A stretch of 24,308 nucleotides of DNA, from NCBI RefSeq assembly GCF_002422095.1, contig NZ_DITB01000099.1:1-24308 (forward strand). Direction: 5' to 3'. The stretch is from Flavobacterium sp. UBA6195 (GTDB lineage: Bacteria; Bacteroidota; Bacteroidia; Flavobacteriales; Flavobacteriaceae). The first letter of the stretch is position 1; the number at the start of each line of letters is the position of its first letter. Below, one piece after another: positions 14,759 to 22,124 of the stretch. The notes under the pieces were generated by a model that saw only the letters and a list, made by a program, of their open reading frames with translations, had not been told where the DNA came from and did not search any database. Made by a program: the position numbers and the translations under genes.

Positions 14759-15307
14759 TTTTATTCTATCTTCATTCTGTTTCACAAAAGAATCCCAACC
14801 CGAATAACTTTTTCCCACTTCTACTCTTCCCGAATTGAAAAAATGACAAACAGCTGCTGCTAAACCATCAGTAGAGTCAAGATTTTTTGGTAATTCTTTT
14901 AAACCTAATAATTGTTGAAGCATTTTGGCAACTTGTTCCTTGCTGGCGTTTCCGTTTCCAGTAATCGCCATTTTAATTTTCTTGGGTTCGTATTCAGTAA
15001 TTGGAATATCTCTTAAAAGTCCGGCTGCCATGGCAACGCCTTGTGCTCTTCCTAACTTTAACATCGATTGTACATTTTTCCCAAAGAAAGGCGCTTCAAT
15101 CGCAATTTCATCGGGATTGTGCGTGTCGATTAATTCTATGGTACGTTCAAAAATGACTCTTAATTTCTGATAATGGTTGTCATATTTGGATAAAATAAGT
15201 TCGTTCAACTGCAGAAATTCCATTTTCTTGTTGACTACTTTGATTAATCCAAAACCCATAATCGTGGTTCCCGGGTCGATTCCTAATATGATGCGTTCGT
15301 TTACCAA
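14753..15307 (-). CDS. ruvC: Holliday junction endonuclease RuvC
   Basis: 184 residues. The RNase H-like catalytic acidic residues are in place: Asp11 in ILGIDPGTT, Glu71 in IAIEAPFFGKN and the Asp pair at 144/147 in LDSTDGLAAAVCHFF. The DNA-contacting KLGRAQG loop and PKKIKMAITGNGNASKEQV are conserved. It resolves four-way junctions during recombination together with RuvAB. The frame's only start at the right place is TTG at 15307 (LeuValAsnGlu... read as Met); an in-frame stop lies just upstream, so TTG initiation is likely. Its stop codon lies in a heptanucleotide array. Confidence 0.95.
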   Translation of the reverse strand: MVNERIILGIDPGTTIMGFGLIKVVNKKMEFLQLNELILSKYDNHYQKLRVIFERTIELIDTHNPDEIAIEAPFFGKNVQSMLKLGRAQGVAMAAGLLRDIPITEYEPKKIKMAITGNGNASKEQVAKMLQQLLGLKELPKNLDSTDGLAAAVCHFFNSGRVEVGKSYSGWDSFVKQNEDRIKK

Positions 15308-15320
15308 TTATTTTGTTTTA

Positions 15321-15348
15321 AGTTTCAAGTTTCAAGTTCAAAGTTTTC
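15321..15348 (+). repeat. Heptanucleotide array (AGTTTCA type)
   Basis: Four 7-nt units: AGTTTCA, AGTTTCA, AGTTCAA, AGTTTTC. They lie between the divergent ruvC and flippase-like genes, where both promoters would be expected. Confidence 0.7.
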
Positions 15349-15362
15349 GTTTCTTTGTACCA

Positions 15363-16289
15363 ATGATTACAATTCCTCACAAAGCTAAGCAATTCCTTGT
15401 TTTTACCATCAAACTTTTGATTGTAATTGGTGCGTTTTATTTTATTTATGACCAAATTGCTGGAAATTCGAAATTAGAATGGAGTAAGTTCCAGACTTTG
15501 GTTTTGGAAAAAACTTCAATAATTACTATCATATTCATTTTATTGTTTAGTGTTGCGAATCGTTATTTCGAAATTTTAAAGTGGCAGAATTTAGTTGATT
15601 TCATTAAACCAATTTCGGTTGGTGAAGCGAGTAAACAAGTTTTAGGCGCTTTAACTGCTGGAATTTTCACGCCAAATGGTTTAGGCGAATATGCCGGAAA
15701 AGCCATGTTTTTCAAAAAAGAACAAACCAAAAAAGTGGTATTTTTAAATTTAATTTGCAACGGCATCCAAATGATTTTGACAATTATTTTCGGAATTCTT
15801 GGATTGTTTTTAATTGGATATTGGAAATGGGCTTTAGCGATTATTGGAATTGCCGTTGTCTTATTTTTAATTGCTGTTCTTTCTAAAAACATTACAATTA
15901 AAGGGTATTCCATTCAAAAATTACTTCACAAAATAAACGAAATTCCGAAGAAGATTCATCGAAAAAATATTGTCCTGGGCATTTGTCGTTACTTAGTTTT
16001 TTCGCATCAATATTATGTTTTGTTTTTGGTTTTCGATGTTGATTTACCTTATTTAACATTGATTAGCTCGATTGCTTCGGTTTATTTTTTAGCTTCTTCG
16101 TTACCAAGTTTTCAATTTTTGGATTTCGCTGTAAAAGGAAGTGTCGCAATGTTTTTCTTTGGGAAATATGGTGTTAACGAATGGATTGTAATTTTCATTA
16201 GTACCTTGATGTGGTTTTTAAACGTAGTTTTACCTGTAGTGATTGGAAGTTATTATGTAATGCGATTTAAGTTGAATACTTCAAAATAG
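15363..16289 (+). CDS. Flippase-like integral membrane protein (LPG synthase TM/DUF2079-like fold)
   Basis: 308 residues from the ATG at 15363. The frame is open further upstream to 15177, but that part runs through the ruvC coding region and a heptanucleotide array (translated SFKFQVQSF), so I reject it. The protein has about seven to eight hydrophobic segments and the features of the lysylphosphatidylglycerol synthase transmembrane region family: KWQNLVDFIKPI, ALTAGIFTPNGLGEYAGKA and the late SSLPSFQFLDFAVKGS. Such proteins are thought to move lipid-linked substrates across the membrane. It is followed after 9 nt by a glycosyltransferase, so the pair may build or export a glycolipid or polysaccharide; substrate unknown. 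Confidence 0.82.
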   Translation: MITIPHKAKQFLVFTIKLLIVIGAFYFIYDQIAGNSKLEWSKFQTLVLEKTSIITIIFILLFSVANRYFEILKWQNLVDFIKPISVGEASKQVLGALTAGIFTPNGLGEYAGKAMFFKKEQTKKVVFLNLICNGIQMILTIIFGILGLFLIGYWKWALAIIGIAVVLFLIAVLSKNITIKGYSIQKLLHKINEIPKKIHRKNIVLGICRYLVFSHQYYVLFLVFDVDLPYLTLISSIASVYFLASSLPSFQFLDFAVKGSVAMFFFGKYGVNEWIVIFISTLMWFLNVVLPVVIGSYYVMRFKLNTSK

Positions 16290-16298
16290 ATTATTCGT

Positions 16299-17405
16299 AT
16301 GCTGGAATTAATTCTCGGAATTGTTTTTCTCATTTACATCCTGTTCATCGGGCAACTGATTTATGGATTCAATCGCATGAAACGCTTTTCGAAAAAGGAA
16401 TTCACCCCAAAAACATCTTTTACCATTGTAGTTCCGTTTCGAAACGAAAAAGAAAATCTTCCGAATTTATTGCATTCGATTTCTTTGTTGAATTATCCGA
16501 AAGAATTGGTTGAAATTATTTTAGTAGATGATGATTCTGATGATGAATTTAGAATTCAGAATTTAGAATTTAGAATTCCAATGATAAAGAACATTCGTAA
16601 ATCAAATTCGCCAAAGAAAGATGCGATTGAAACCGCAATTCAAGTTGCCAAAAACGATTGGATTATTACTACTGATGCGGATTGTTTGGTTCAGAAAAAT
16701 TGGTTAACGACTTTCGATCAATATATTCAGGAAAATGAAGTTAAAATAGTAGCTTCTGGCGTTTGTTATATTCCGAAAAGTGATTTTTTATCCGCTTTTC
16801 AGAATTTAGATTTTTTGAGTTTACAAGGCGCCACGATTGGAAGTTTTGGAATTGGAAAACCTTTTATGTGTAACGGCGCTAATTTTGCTTATTCAAAACA
16901 ATTTTTCAAGGAATTAAACGGTTTTCAAGGGAATGAAACGATTGCTAGCGGAGACGATGTTTTTCTGCTTCAAAAAGCCGTTTCATTTTCTCCGAAGAAA
17001 GTTGGATTTTTATTGGCTAAAGAAAGTATCGTCGCAACAAAACCAGTAGATACTTGGTCAGAATTGTTTCAGCAACGAGTTCGTTGGGCTTCGAAAAGTA
17101 CAGGTTATTCTTCTGTTTACGGTAAGATGTTAGCAATTGTGGTTTTTAGTGGGAATTTGGCTTGGATATTGAGTTTTCTTCTTTGGTTGGTAGGTTTTTT
17201 ATTGGATCAAAACATTTTCATGCTTTTTGTCGCTTTGAAATTCCTAATCGATTTTATTTTGATATACAAAACCGCTAATTTCTTCGAATCGAAATTACAA
17301 TATGTGTTAGCAAGTAGTTTGTTGTATCCGTTTTTTAGTGTTTCGGTAGCGGTATATTCGTTGTTTGGTAACTATAATTGGAAAGGGAGAAACTTTAAGA
17401 AATAA
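16299..17405 (+). CDS. Family 2 glycosyltransferase, membrane-bound
   Basis: 368 residues. An N-terminal membrane helix (1-22) precedes a GT-A domain with FTIVVPFRNEKENLPNLL (41-58), ILVDDDSDD (74-82), TTDADC (124-129), the third acidic motif SGDD (217-220) and QQRVRW (258-263), the signature of processive or lipid-linked family 2 enzymes. Two or more C-terminal membrane helices follow (about 276-330 and later). It transfers a sugar from a nucleotide donor to a lipid or polysaccharide acceptor. Oddity: residues 83-93 (EFRIQNLEFRI) come from a heptanucleotide array (16545-16579) inserted after the donor-binding Asp motif in a surface loop. It is cotranscribed with the flippase-like gene. Confidence 0.87.
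   Translation: MLELILGIVFLIYILFIGQLIYGFNRMKRFSKKEFTPKTSFTIVVPFRNEKENLPNLLHSISLLNYPKELVEIILVDDDSDDEFRIQNLEFRIPMIKNIRKSNSPKKDAIETAIQVAKNDWIITTDADCLVQKNWLTTFDQYIQENEVKIVASGVCYIPKSDFLSAFQNLDFLSLQGATIGSFGIGKPFMCNGANFAYSKQFFKELNGFQGNETIASGDDVFLLQKAVSFSPKKVGFLLAKESIVATKPVDTWSELFQQRVRWASKSTGYSSVYGKMLAIVVFSGNLAWILSFLLWLVGFLLDQNIFMLFVALKFLIDFILIYKTANFFESKLQYVLASSLLYPFFSVSVAVYSLFGNYNWKGRNFKK
16545..16579 (+). repeat. Heptanucleotide array inside the glycosyltransferase gene
   Basis: Five 7-nt units: GAATTTA, GAATTCA, GAATTTA, GAATTTA, GAATTCC. They are read through in frame and encode a seven-residue-period peptide (EFRIQNL, EFRIPMI). Confidence 0.8.
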
Positions 17406-17407
17406 AA

Positions 17408-17890
17408 TTACTTCTCCATTTTAATAATCACTGGAAGCAAAAATTGCGTTTTTACTTTTACACCTCTTTTTATTGCCGGTTCTATTTTTGGAAAATCGGA
17501 TAATCTTGAGTTTAAAATACTATCGATTTTGGTTTTATCTGCTATGGGAATACTGTCATTTTGATATTGCGTTTCAAATTGTAAACTCGAATCTGGATTT
17601 ATTGTAATTTTTACGTTGATGGTGTCGATTTCTGGATATTCAAAACGCAAAGTATCAATTCCTATTCGCTCTTGAATGGTTTGCGCCATATAGTCGAAGA
17701 AACATTGTCTTTTTATTTCCGCATCTTTAATCGTATCGCATTGCAGAACCGATGGAAATTCATCGACTTCGTCCCAATTGATTTTTTTCAATTCTTGTTC
17801 TAGCAACTCTTTCTCATTAGGCACTTCTTTTTCGAAATACTGACAAGAAACCATTGAAAATAAAAGAAATAAACCCAAAAATAATTTCAT
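17408..17890 (-). CDS. Lipoprotein with TonB C-terminal-like region
   Basis: The frame opens at 17944, but the ATG at 17890 starts a lipoprotein signal (MKLFLGLFLLFSMVSC, Cys16), so I take that start; 160 residues. The mature part has PSVLQCDTIKDAEIKRQCFF (two Cys about 11 apart) and ends in FPKIEPAIKRGVKVKTQFLL with PVIIKM. This resembles the TonB_C-like pattern of Bacteroidota proteins, where a Cys pair precedes a beta-rich end with K-I/M-x-P-x-x-x-R-G. The strands between are recognisable but weak. It is probably periplasmic-facing and anchored in a membrane. Role unknown. It converges with the glycosyltransferase with only 2 nt between the stops. Confidence 0.65.
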   Translation of the reverse strand: MKLFLGLFLLFSMVSCQYFEKEVPNEKELLEQELKKINWDEVDEFPSVLQCDTIKDAEIKRQCFFDYMAQTIQERIGIDTLRFEYPEIDTINVKITINPDSSLQFETQYQNDSIPIADKTKIDSILNSRLSDFPKIEPAIKRGVKVKTQFLLPVIIKMEK

Positions 17891-17920
17891 TATTTGAATT
17901 TTTAATGCATCGTAAAGAAA

Positions 17921-17928
17921 CAAAGTTA
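17921..17928 (-). promoter_or_regulatory. Bacteroidota-type -7 element for the TonB_C-like lipoprotein gene
   Basis: The minus strand reads TAACTTTG, matching TAnnTTTG, 31 nt upstream of the ATG at 17890. It lies inside the longer open frame, which supports the shorter start. Confidence 0.5.
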
Positions 17929-17957
17929 TAAATTTGTTAGACAATAACTAAAATCTT

Positions 17958-18455
17958 ATGGAATACTTTTTATTGATATTAGGTTTGCTTTTAATAATAG
18001 TTGGAATTATTGGAAGTCTACTCCCTGCTTTACCAGGCCCGCCTATTAGTTGGGTTGGGATTTTGATGCTTTATTTTTGCCAAGGAATGGAAACCAATTA
18101 TTGGTTGCTGGGTATTACTTTAGTAATTGCGGTTGTAATTGGCATTTTAGACTATGTAATTCCAGCACAAGGCACAAAATATTTTGGCGGCAGTAAATAT
18201 GGAATTTGGGGAACCAATATAGGTTTAGTAATTGGTTTGTTTTTTCCACCATTTGGATTTTTAATTGGCCCTTTTTTAGGCGCATTAATAGGCGAACTCA
18301 CTTACAACTCAAACGAAGGAAAGCGCGCTTTTAAAGCAGCTACGGGATCGTTCTTAGGATTCTTAGCAGGGACGTTTATTAAGTTTTTAGTAAGTTTACT
18401 TTTCTTTGGATTATTTTTTGTGTTGGTTTGGCAGAATAGAGGAATTTGGTTTTAA
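17958..18455 (+). CDS. DUF456 membrane protein
   Basis: 165 residues, largely hydrophobic. It has the family's glycine-rich pattern LLLIIVGIIGSLLPALPGPP near the N-terminus and two later glycine-rich repeats (GIWGTNIGLVIGLFFPPFG, FLIGPFLGALIGELTYN) that resemble glycine-zipper helices, then a last membrane segment. An inner-membrane protein; the DUF456 family has no established function. It is the last backbone gene before the tRNA 3' remnant and presumed island border. Confidence 0.88.
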   Translation: MEYFLLILGLLLIIVGIIGSLLPALPGPPISWVGILMLYFCQGMETNYWLLGITLVIAVVIGILDYVIPAQGTKYFGGSKYGIWGTNIGLVIGLFFPPFGFLIGPFLGALIGELTYNSNEGKRAFKAATGSFLGFLAGTFIKFLVSLLFFGLFFVLVWQNRGIWF

Positions 18456-18473
18456 CGAGGAGTATAAAAATCA

Positions 18474-18503
18474 AAAAAGCCCTGCATCAAATGCAAAGCT
18501 TTT
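18474..18503 (+). terminator. Possible terminator of the DUF456 gene
   Basis: An imperfect hairpin: AAAAGC (18475-18480) with GCTTTT (18498-18503) and inner GCAT/ATGC (18484-18487, 18491-18494), internal loop CCT/AAA. The 3' side ends in TTTTC. The fit is weak. Confidence 0.4.
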
Positions 18504-18582
18504 CATTGGTCTAACTACTAAACCTTTTGGTACTTTCGTACCTAAACAACACAACTATTTTAAATATTTTAAGAGGGCAAAA

Positions 18583-18606
18583 AAGCCTTTCTTTTACGAA
18601 AGGCTT
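18583..18606 (-). terminator. Intrinsic terminator behind the tRNA 3' remnant
   Basis: A 9-bp perfect stem (AAGCCTTTC at 18583-18591, GAAAGGCTT at 18598-18606). In the minus direction it is followed by TTTTTT, 10 nt beyond the CCA end of the tRNA fragment. It would have terminated the original tRNA gene. Confidence 0.85.
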
Positions 18607-18615
18607 CCTCTTTAC

Positions 18616-18634
18616 TGGCGGTCTGGACGGGACT
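18616..18634 (-). other. tRNA 3'-end fragment, probable att site of an integrated element
   Basis: The minus strand reads AGTCCCGTCCAGACCGCCA: the 3' half of a T stem, the acceptor strand, discriminator and CCA of a tRNA, most like tRNA-Asp as I remember Bacteroidota sequences. The bases on its 5' side (AATAATT...) contain no T loop or anticodon arm, so the gene is not intact here. With a terminator in the native position on the other side, this is the pattern left when a tyrosine-recombinase element integrates into a tRNA 3' end and carries the intact tRNA to the far junction. The island would run from 18635 to beyond the window. Confidence 0.75.
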
Positions 18635-18734
18635 AATTATTCTATATATAACCAACAATTAATCAGACTCTTAGAAGAAATATTTATTCCTTGTACTCCT
18701 AATTGTATGCCTTTTTCGGATATTAATGCACTTT

Positions 18735-19304
18735 TTACCTATGGTTAGAGGTGAAATACAAATCAGTAAACTTTTCTACATAATACAGCTTTTTTGACTT
18801 TCTCCTTTCTGGATTTAATTCTAGTGATTTTTTAAAATCTATAATTGCACTAGAATAATCTTGTAAACAACCACTAGCCAATCCTCTGTAAAAAAAGTAA
18901 ATGTCTTTTGAGCTATTAATTTCAATTGCCTTAGAATAATCTTCAATTGCTTTAGAATAAATTTTTAGACAGAACAAAACTTTTGCTCTTCTAAAATAAT
19001 ACAAGTCATTTTGCGGATTTATATCTACAGCTTGGTTGAGATTAATTAGGGCACCATCATAATCTTTCTTTTCGTATAAAACTTTAGCTTTCATATCATA
19101 AACAAACTCCTCTTTTGGAAAGAGTTTACAAGCTTCATTCAAATAATGTAGCGCACCTTCAACATCCTTAATCTTGAGTTTAAGTTTAGCTAAAACTAAA
19201 AAATAACTTGGCTGATTTTCAAATGAACACAGGTGTTTTTCAAATGTTTCTATTTTTTTCTTTATTTCAATACTATTGATATTTATTGTGTTTACTTTAT
19301 CCAT
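18735..19304 (-). CDS. Tetratricopeptide-repeat protein with island-specific C-terminal tail
   Basis: 189 residues from the ATG at 19304 (a TTG 12 nt earlier is less likely). After a short N-terminal helix come about four TPR units, for example AKLKLKIKDVEGALHYLNEA, AKVLYEKKDYDGALINLNQA, AKVLFCLKIYSKAIEDYSKA and then CLQDYSSAIIDFKKSLELNP. TPRs form a protein-binding superhelix. The last 19 residues (KKLYYVEKFTDLYFTSNHR) are not TPR and almost repeat the end of the protein at 20226-21047. No signal peptide, so cytoplasmic; partner unknown. It starts 15 nt after the upstream membrane-protein gene and is the last gene before the att remnant. Confidence 0.8.
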   Translation of the reverse strand: MDKVNTININSIEIKKKIETFEKHLCSFENQPSYFLVLAKLKLKIKDVEGALHYLNEACKLFPKEEFVYDMKAKVLYEKKDYDGALINLNQAVDINPQNDLYYFRRAKVLFCLKIYSKAIEDYSKAIEINSSKDIYFFYRGLASGCLQDYSSAIIDFKKSLELNPERRKSKKLYYVEKFTDLYFTSNHR

Positions 19305-19319
19305 AGAATGACTCAATTA

Positions 19320-20144
19320 TTATTCAAATGCTTTCGCAGTTAAAATGGATAATGAAGATATAAATCCTAAACATCCAACAGCCCACAATAATTCATCAAT
19401 AGTGTAAATATCTATATAACTTGGTTTTGAAAAATAAAGAAAAACTGTCAATATTGCTATAGAAAAAATCCAACTTGTAATAAATTTTACCACTTTATGA
19501 GGGCGTATTAATTTGTAAACAAATATTGAAATCCCAGCAATTAATATTATTGAAAAAGCAAACCAATTTCTTGTTTCTACAAACTCGTATATCTCAAAAA
19601 ATCTCTTAGGGGTATTGACAATTAATATTATAAAATACATAAAGTAACCAATACCTAAACAACCTAATTTGTTTACTCCTTCTGAAAAAAAATGTAAATT
19701 CAGTTTGTCTTTTATATAAAAGCTAATATTTTCATCAGTAATGTATTGAATTTCTTTTTCTTTTTCAACTAACTTTTTATAAACTAACTTTTTTACTTCA
19801 TCATTTCTTAAATTGTGTCTTTTATATTCATCTGTTCTATTTTTTATTTGATTGTATTTTTTTTCAAGCTCTTTTAATTCTATTTTTAAATTGTTCATTT
19901 TACTAGATGTAATATTAGCTTTATAATATTTTCTTTCTAAAAGAATAGACAGAAAATCTATAATTGACATAAGAATTAACAGGCTTAAAATAGTGGTAAA
20001 TATGCTTTTAACTCCAAGCCATAAATATTCTAAAACACCAATTGGATTTGATGATTTGTAAAAGTAATATGAGATGTAACATAGTATGCTAATTGCACAT
20101 AGCCACCATAAAATACGTTGAATTTGTTCATTGAATTTTGACAT
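19320..20144 (-). CDS. Unrecognised multi-pass membrane protein with coiled coil
   Basis: 274 residues; I do not recognise the family. Two hydrophobic segments near the N-terminus (about 11-28 and 44-66) are followed by a long Lys/Glu-rich region (about 80-140, KIELKELEKKYNQIKNRTDE) that should form a coiled coil on the cytoplasmic side. Four more hydrophobic segments follow (about 163-180, 195-212, 222-240, 250-270). The high Ile/Lys/Asn content and A/T-rich codons match the island rather than the backbone. It lies 81 nt after the preceding gene and 15 nt before the TPR gene, so the TPR protein could be its partner. Confidence 0.65.
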   Translation of the reverse strand: MSKFNEQIQRILWWLCAISILCYISYYFYKSSNPIGVLEYLWLGVKSIFTTILSLLILMSIIDFLSILLERKYYKANITSSKMNNLKIELKELEKKYNQIKNRTDEYKRHNLRNDEVKKLVYKKLVEKEKEIQYITDENISFYIKDKLNLHFFSEGVNKLGCLGIGYFMYFIILIVNTPKRFFEIYEFVETRNWFAFSIILIAGISIFVYKLIRPHKVVKFITSWIFSIAILTVFLYFSKPSYIDIYTIDELLWAVGCLGFISSLSILTAKAFE

Positions 20145-20225
20145 TTCTGAATGTTTTTTTGATTTAAAACCTTGACAAATAAATTGTACAACTAGTATTA
20201 TAAATTATTACAAAAACTAGTTTTT

Positions 20226-21047
20226 TTACTTATGATTAGAAGTAAAATACAAATCAGTAAACTTTTCCACATAATACAGCTCTTTTGACTTGTACTCTCT
20301 ATTACCTAGTTTATATCTGTATTCTTTATCACACACAAATTCTGCTAATGAATTAGAGGGCATTAAAACACAAAAATACAAATTGTGATATTTGTCTAAC
20401 CAATCACTAATTTCAATTTTATTAAATTCTAAAACTGCTGTTTCAGCGTCTTTGTATTTTAATATGAGGTCTTCTTCATATGATTTTGACTCCCATAACT
20501 CATAAAACTCTTCTATATATTTAAAGTTAATGTATTTACATTCATCATCTTGATTCTTTATTTCAAGATAAAAGGGCTCATATTTATTTACCCAATTTAC
20601 AATTAACTCAGTAGTATACAGAACATCTGTCATTTCTTCAATTGCAGTTTTGCAATGATGTTGAAGCATGATAAATTCTGTACTTTTTACAAAACCGATT
20701 TCTTCATCTTCATAAATTCTAAAGGCAGAGTTATGATGTCCAAAATGTGGTCTTTTGTTAATAAATGAAATAATGTCTCCATTTGCTTTTGATGTAACTA
20801 AAAATGTGTTTTCATATTCATCTTGTGTCCAACAAAAAAATTTAAGATGATTAGTGTTGGTATCTGACCACTTTAAAGGTAAGGTTTGATTTTCTAAAAA
20901 CCTATTCCAAACAAAGATGTCTTGTAGCTTTTCCAAAAACAAAGCTTTTGTAGTACCACAATAAGAAATATCATCAGTTAAGATTTCATCTAACATGACA
21001 ATATCCATACGTTTTAAAAAGTATATAAAGGCTTGGAGTTGGTTCAT
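20226..21047 (-). CDS. Hypothetical protein carrying the shared C-terminal tail
   Basis: 273 residues, acidic, no signal or membrane segment; family not recognised. The N-terminus (LKRMDIVMLDEILTDDISY, then TTKALFLEKLQDIF) looks helical, the middle is rich in aromatic residues (KFFCWTQDEYENTFLVTS, HFGHHNSAFRIYEDEE) and contains clustered His (LQHHCK). The C-terminal 19 residues (KELYYVEKFTDLYFTSNHK) nearly equal those of the TPR protein two genes downstream. Over 63 nt the DNA differs at six sites, four of them synonymous, so the tail appears to be kept at protein level. It starts 65 nt after the preceding gene. Confidence 0.65.
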   Translation of the reverse strand: MNQLQAFIYFLKRMDIVMLDEILTDDISYCGTTKALFLEKLQDIFVWNRFLENQTLPLKWSDTNTNHLKFFCWTQDEYENTFLVTSKANGDIISFINKRPHFGHHNSAFRIYEDEEIGFVKSTEFIMLQHHCKTAIEEMTDVLYTTELIVNWVNKYEPFYLEIKNQDDECKYINFKYIEEFYELWESKSYEEDLILKYKDAETAVLEFNKIEISDWLDKYHNLYFCVLMPSNSLAEFVCDKEYRYKLGNREYKSKELYYVEKFTDLYFTSNHK

Positions 21048-21112
21048 GATTTAAAATTATTTTGTGACTGATGAAATTCTATCATGGCTTGTAAAGAGTT
21101 ATTAAAAGGCTT

Positions 21113-21607
21113 TTATTCATCTGTACAAAACTTGTTTTTATACTTATTTATTGAAGGATTAAAAGTTTCTTCAAGAACAATAAATTCTTTGAAATCACTA
21201 AGTTCAATTTTAATTCCTAATTCTTTTGACACAACTATTTTATCTCCTTCTATTTTTTCCTCTTCCCATTCAAAATACTTACAATAAAAATGTTCTGCGT
21301 ATTGATATACATTTTCATAATCTGTCAGCCATTCTATGACCTCTTCATCATTTTCATGGTCTAAGAGTTTGTATCTATTATTGGCTTCAATTATGGTTTG
21401 TTCATGATCTAAAAACTCAACTAAAACTTTAAATTCATGAAAAGACCAGATTAACTCTTGCATACAGAAATCACTGTATGGCTGTTGCTCTATAGTTTTA
21501 AAATGCCTTTTATACCAAGCTACATATTCCTGTTTTTTTGGGATATCTGTTGATGTGGGGGTTATTTCATCTAGGATTCTCAAATATGGATTAAAATTAT
21601 ATTTCAT
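21113..21607 (-). CDS. Hypothetical acidic cytoplasmic protein
   Basis: 164 residues from the ATG at 21607; an in-frame TTG just before it gives a spurious extra residue. No signal peptide or membrane segment. Aromatic and Glu-rich (CMQELIWSFHEFKVLVEFLD, YCKYFEWEEEK), mostly helical in appearance. I recognise no family. Its size, acidity and place behind a group of secreted-protein genes would suit an immunity or chaperone protein, but nothing in the sequence proves it. It lies 64 nt downstream of the nearest secreted-protein gene. Confidence 0.55.
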   Translation of the reverse strand: MKYNFNPYLRILDEITPTSTDIPKKQEYVAWYKRHFKTIEQQPYSDFCMQELIWSFHEFKVLVEFLDHEQTIIEANNRYKLLDHENDEEVIEWLTDYENVYQYAEHFYCKYFEWEEEKIEGDKIVVSKELGIKIELSDFKEFIVLEETFNPSINKYKNKFCTDE

Positions 21608-21671
21608 CAAAAAAATATAAATATATTATTTTAGTATTGTATATGTCAGCTTTTTTAAATGAATTTTTTGG

Positions 21672-22094
21672 CTATTTTGTAACATTTTCAAAATAAATTG
21701 TTTGTAAAATTCCATCTTTTTCTTTTAATCCTATAACCCAAAGTTTACCAAGTTTTTCTAAATGATCTTTAACACTCCATTCATAGTTATTATTAGAATC
21801 TATCATTATTTGTTCATCTGGAAACATTTTATTCACTCTAACAAATTTTAATGTGAAGCCGGTAGCTCCTTCAGGAGTTGATAATAGAAAAATATACATT
21901 TTATAAAAAGTATCATAATAAATATCTCTAACCTTTGCAAATGGCACTTTATTTATGATTTTTAATGTTTTTGCATCTTGGTAGATAAAATATGCTTCTC
22001 CTCCTTTATATGTGATTTTGGTATCTTTTTCTTGTGAATAAAGAATTTGAATTCCAAAAAATGAAATAATTATAATTTTTAAAATTGATTTCAT
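21672..22094 (-). CDS. Small secreted protein of unknown function (fourth of the cluster)
   Basis: 140 residues. A Sec signal peptide (MKSILKIIIISFFGIQILYS, cleavage before QEKD) leads to a mature part with a beta-rich pattern (KITYKGGEAYFIYQDAKTLK, TGFTLKFVRVNKMF, KLWVIGLKEKDGILQTIYFE). There is no Cys in the mature part and no lipobox, so it is periplasmic or released. It follows the preceding secreted gene by 30 nt. Unrecognised. Confidence 0.6.
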   Translation of the reverse strand: MKSILKIIIISFFGIQILYSQEKDTKITYKGGEAYFIYQDAKTLKIINKVPFAKVRDIYYDTFYKMYIFLLSTPEGATGFTLKFVRVNKMFPDEQIMIDSNNNYEWSVKDHLEKLGKLWVIGLKEKDGILQTIYFENVTK

Positions 22095-22124
22095 AATTTT
22101 TAATTGTTATGTTGCTGTATTTTT

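Noticed and set aside
15177..15362. N-terminal extension of the flippase-like protein
   Set aside because: It runs antisense through the start of ruvC and through a heptanucleotide array; the ATG at 15363 gives a normal hydrophobic start.
18616..18634. A complete tRNA gene
   Set aside because: Only the 3' 19 nt fit; the expected T loop, anticodon arm and D arm are absent on the 5' side.
18406..18748. Two plus-strand frames across the tRNA remnant
   Set aside because: They consist of translated terminator, tRNA fragment and border sequence, with no start context or domain-like composition.
20190..20222. Terminator formed by AACTAGT/ACTAGTT followed by T-run on the plus strand
   Set aside because: The stem has only 7 A/T-rich pairs with a 19-nt loop, and there is no plus-strand gene to terminate.
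21084..21287. Plus-strand frame opposite the gene at 21113-21607
   Set aside because: It is fully antisense to a better-supported gene and its start lies in the intergenic gap without promoter signals.
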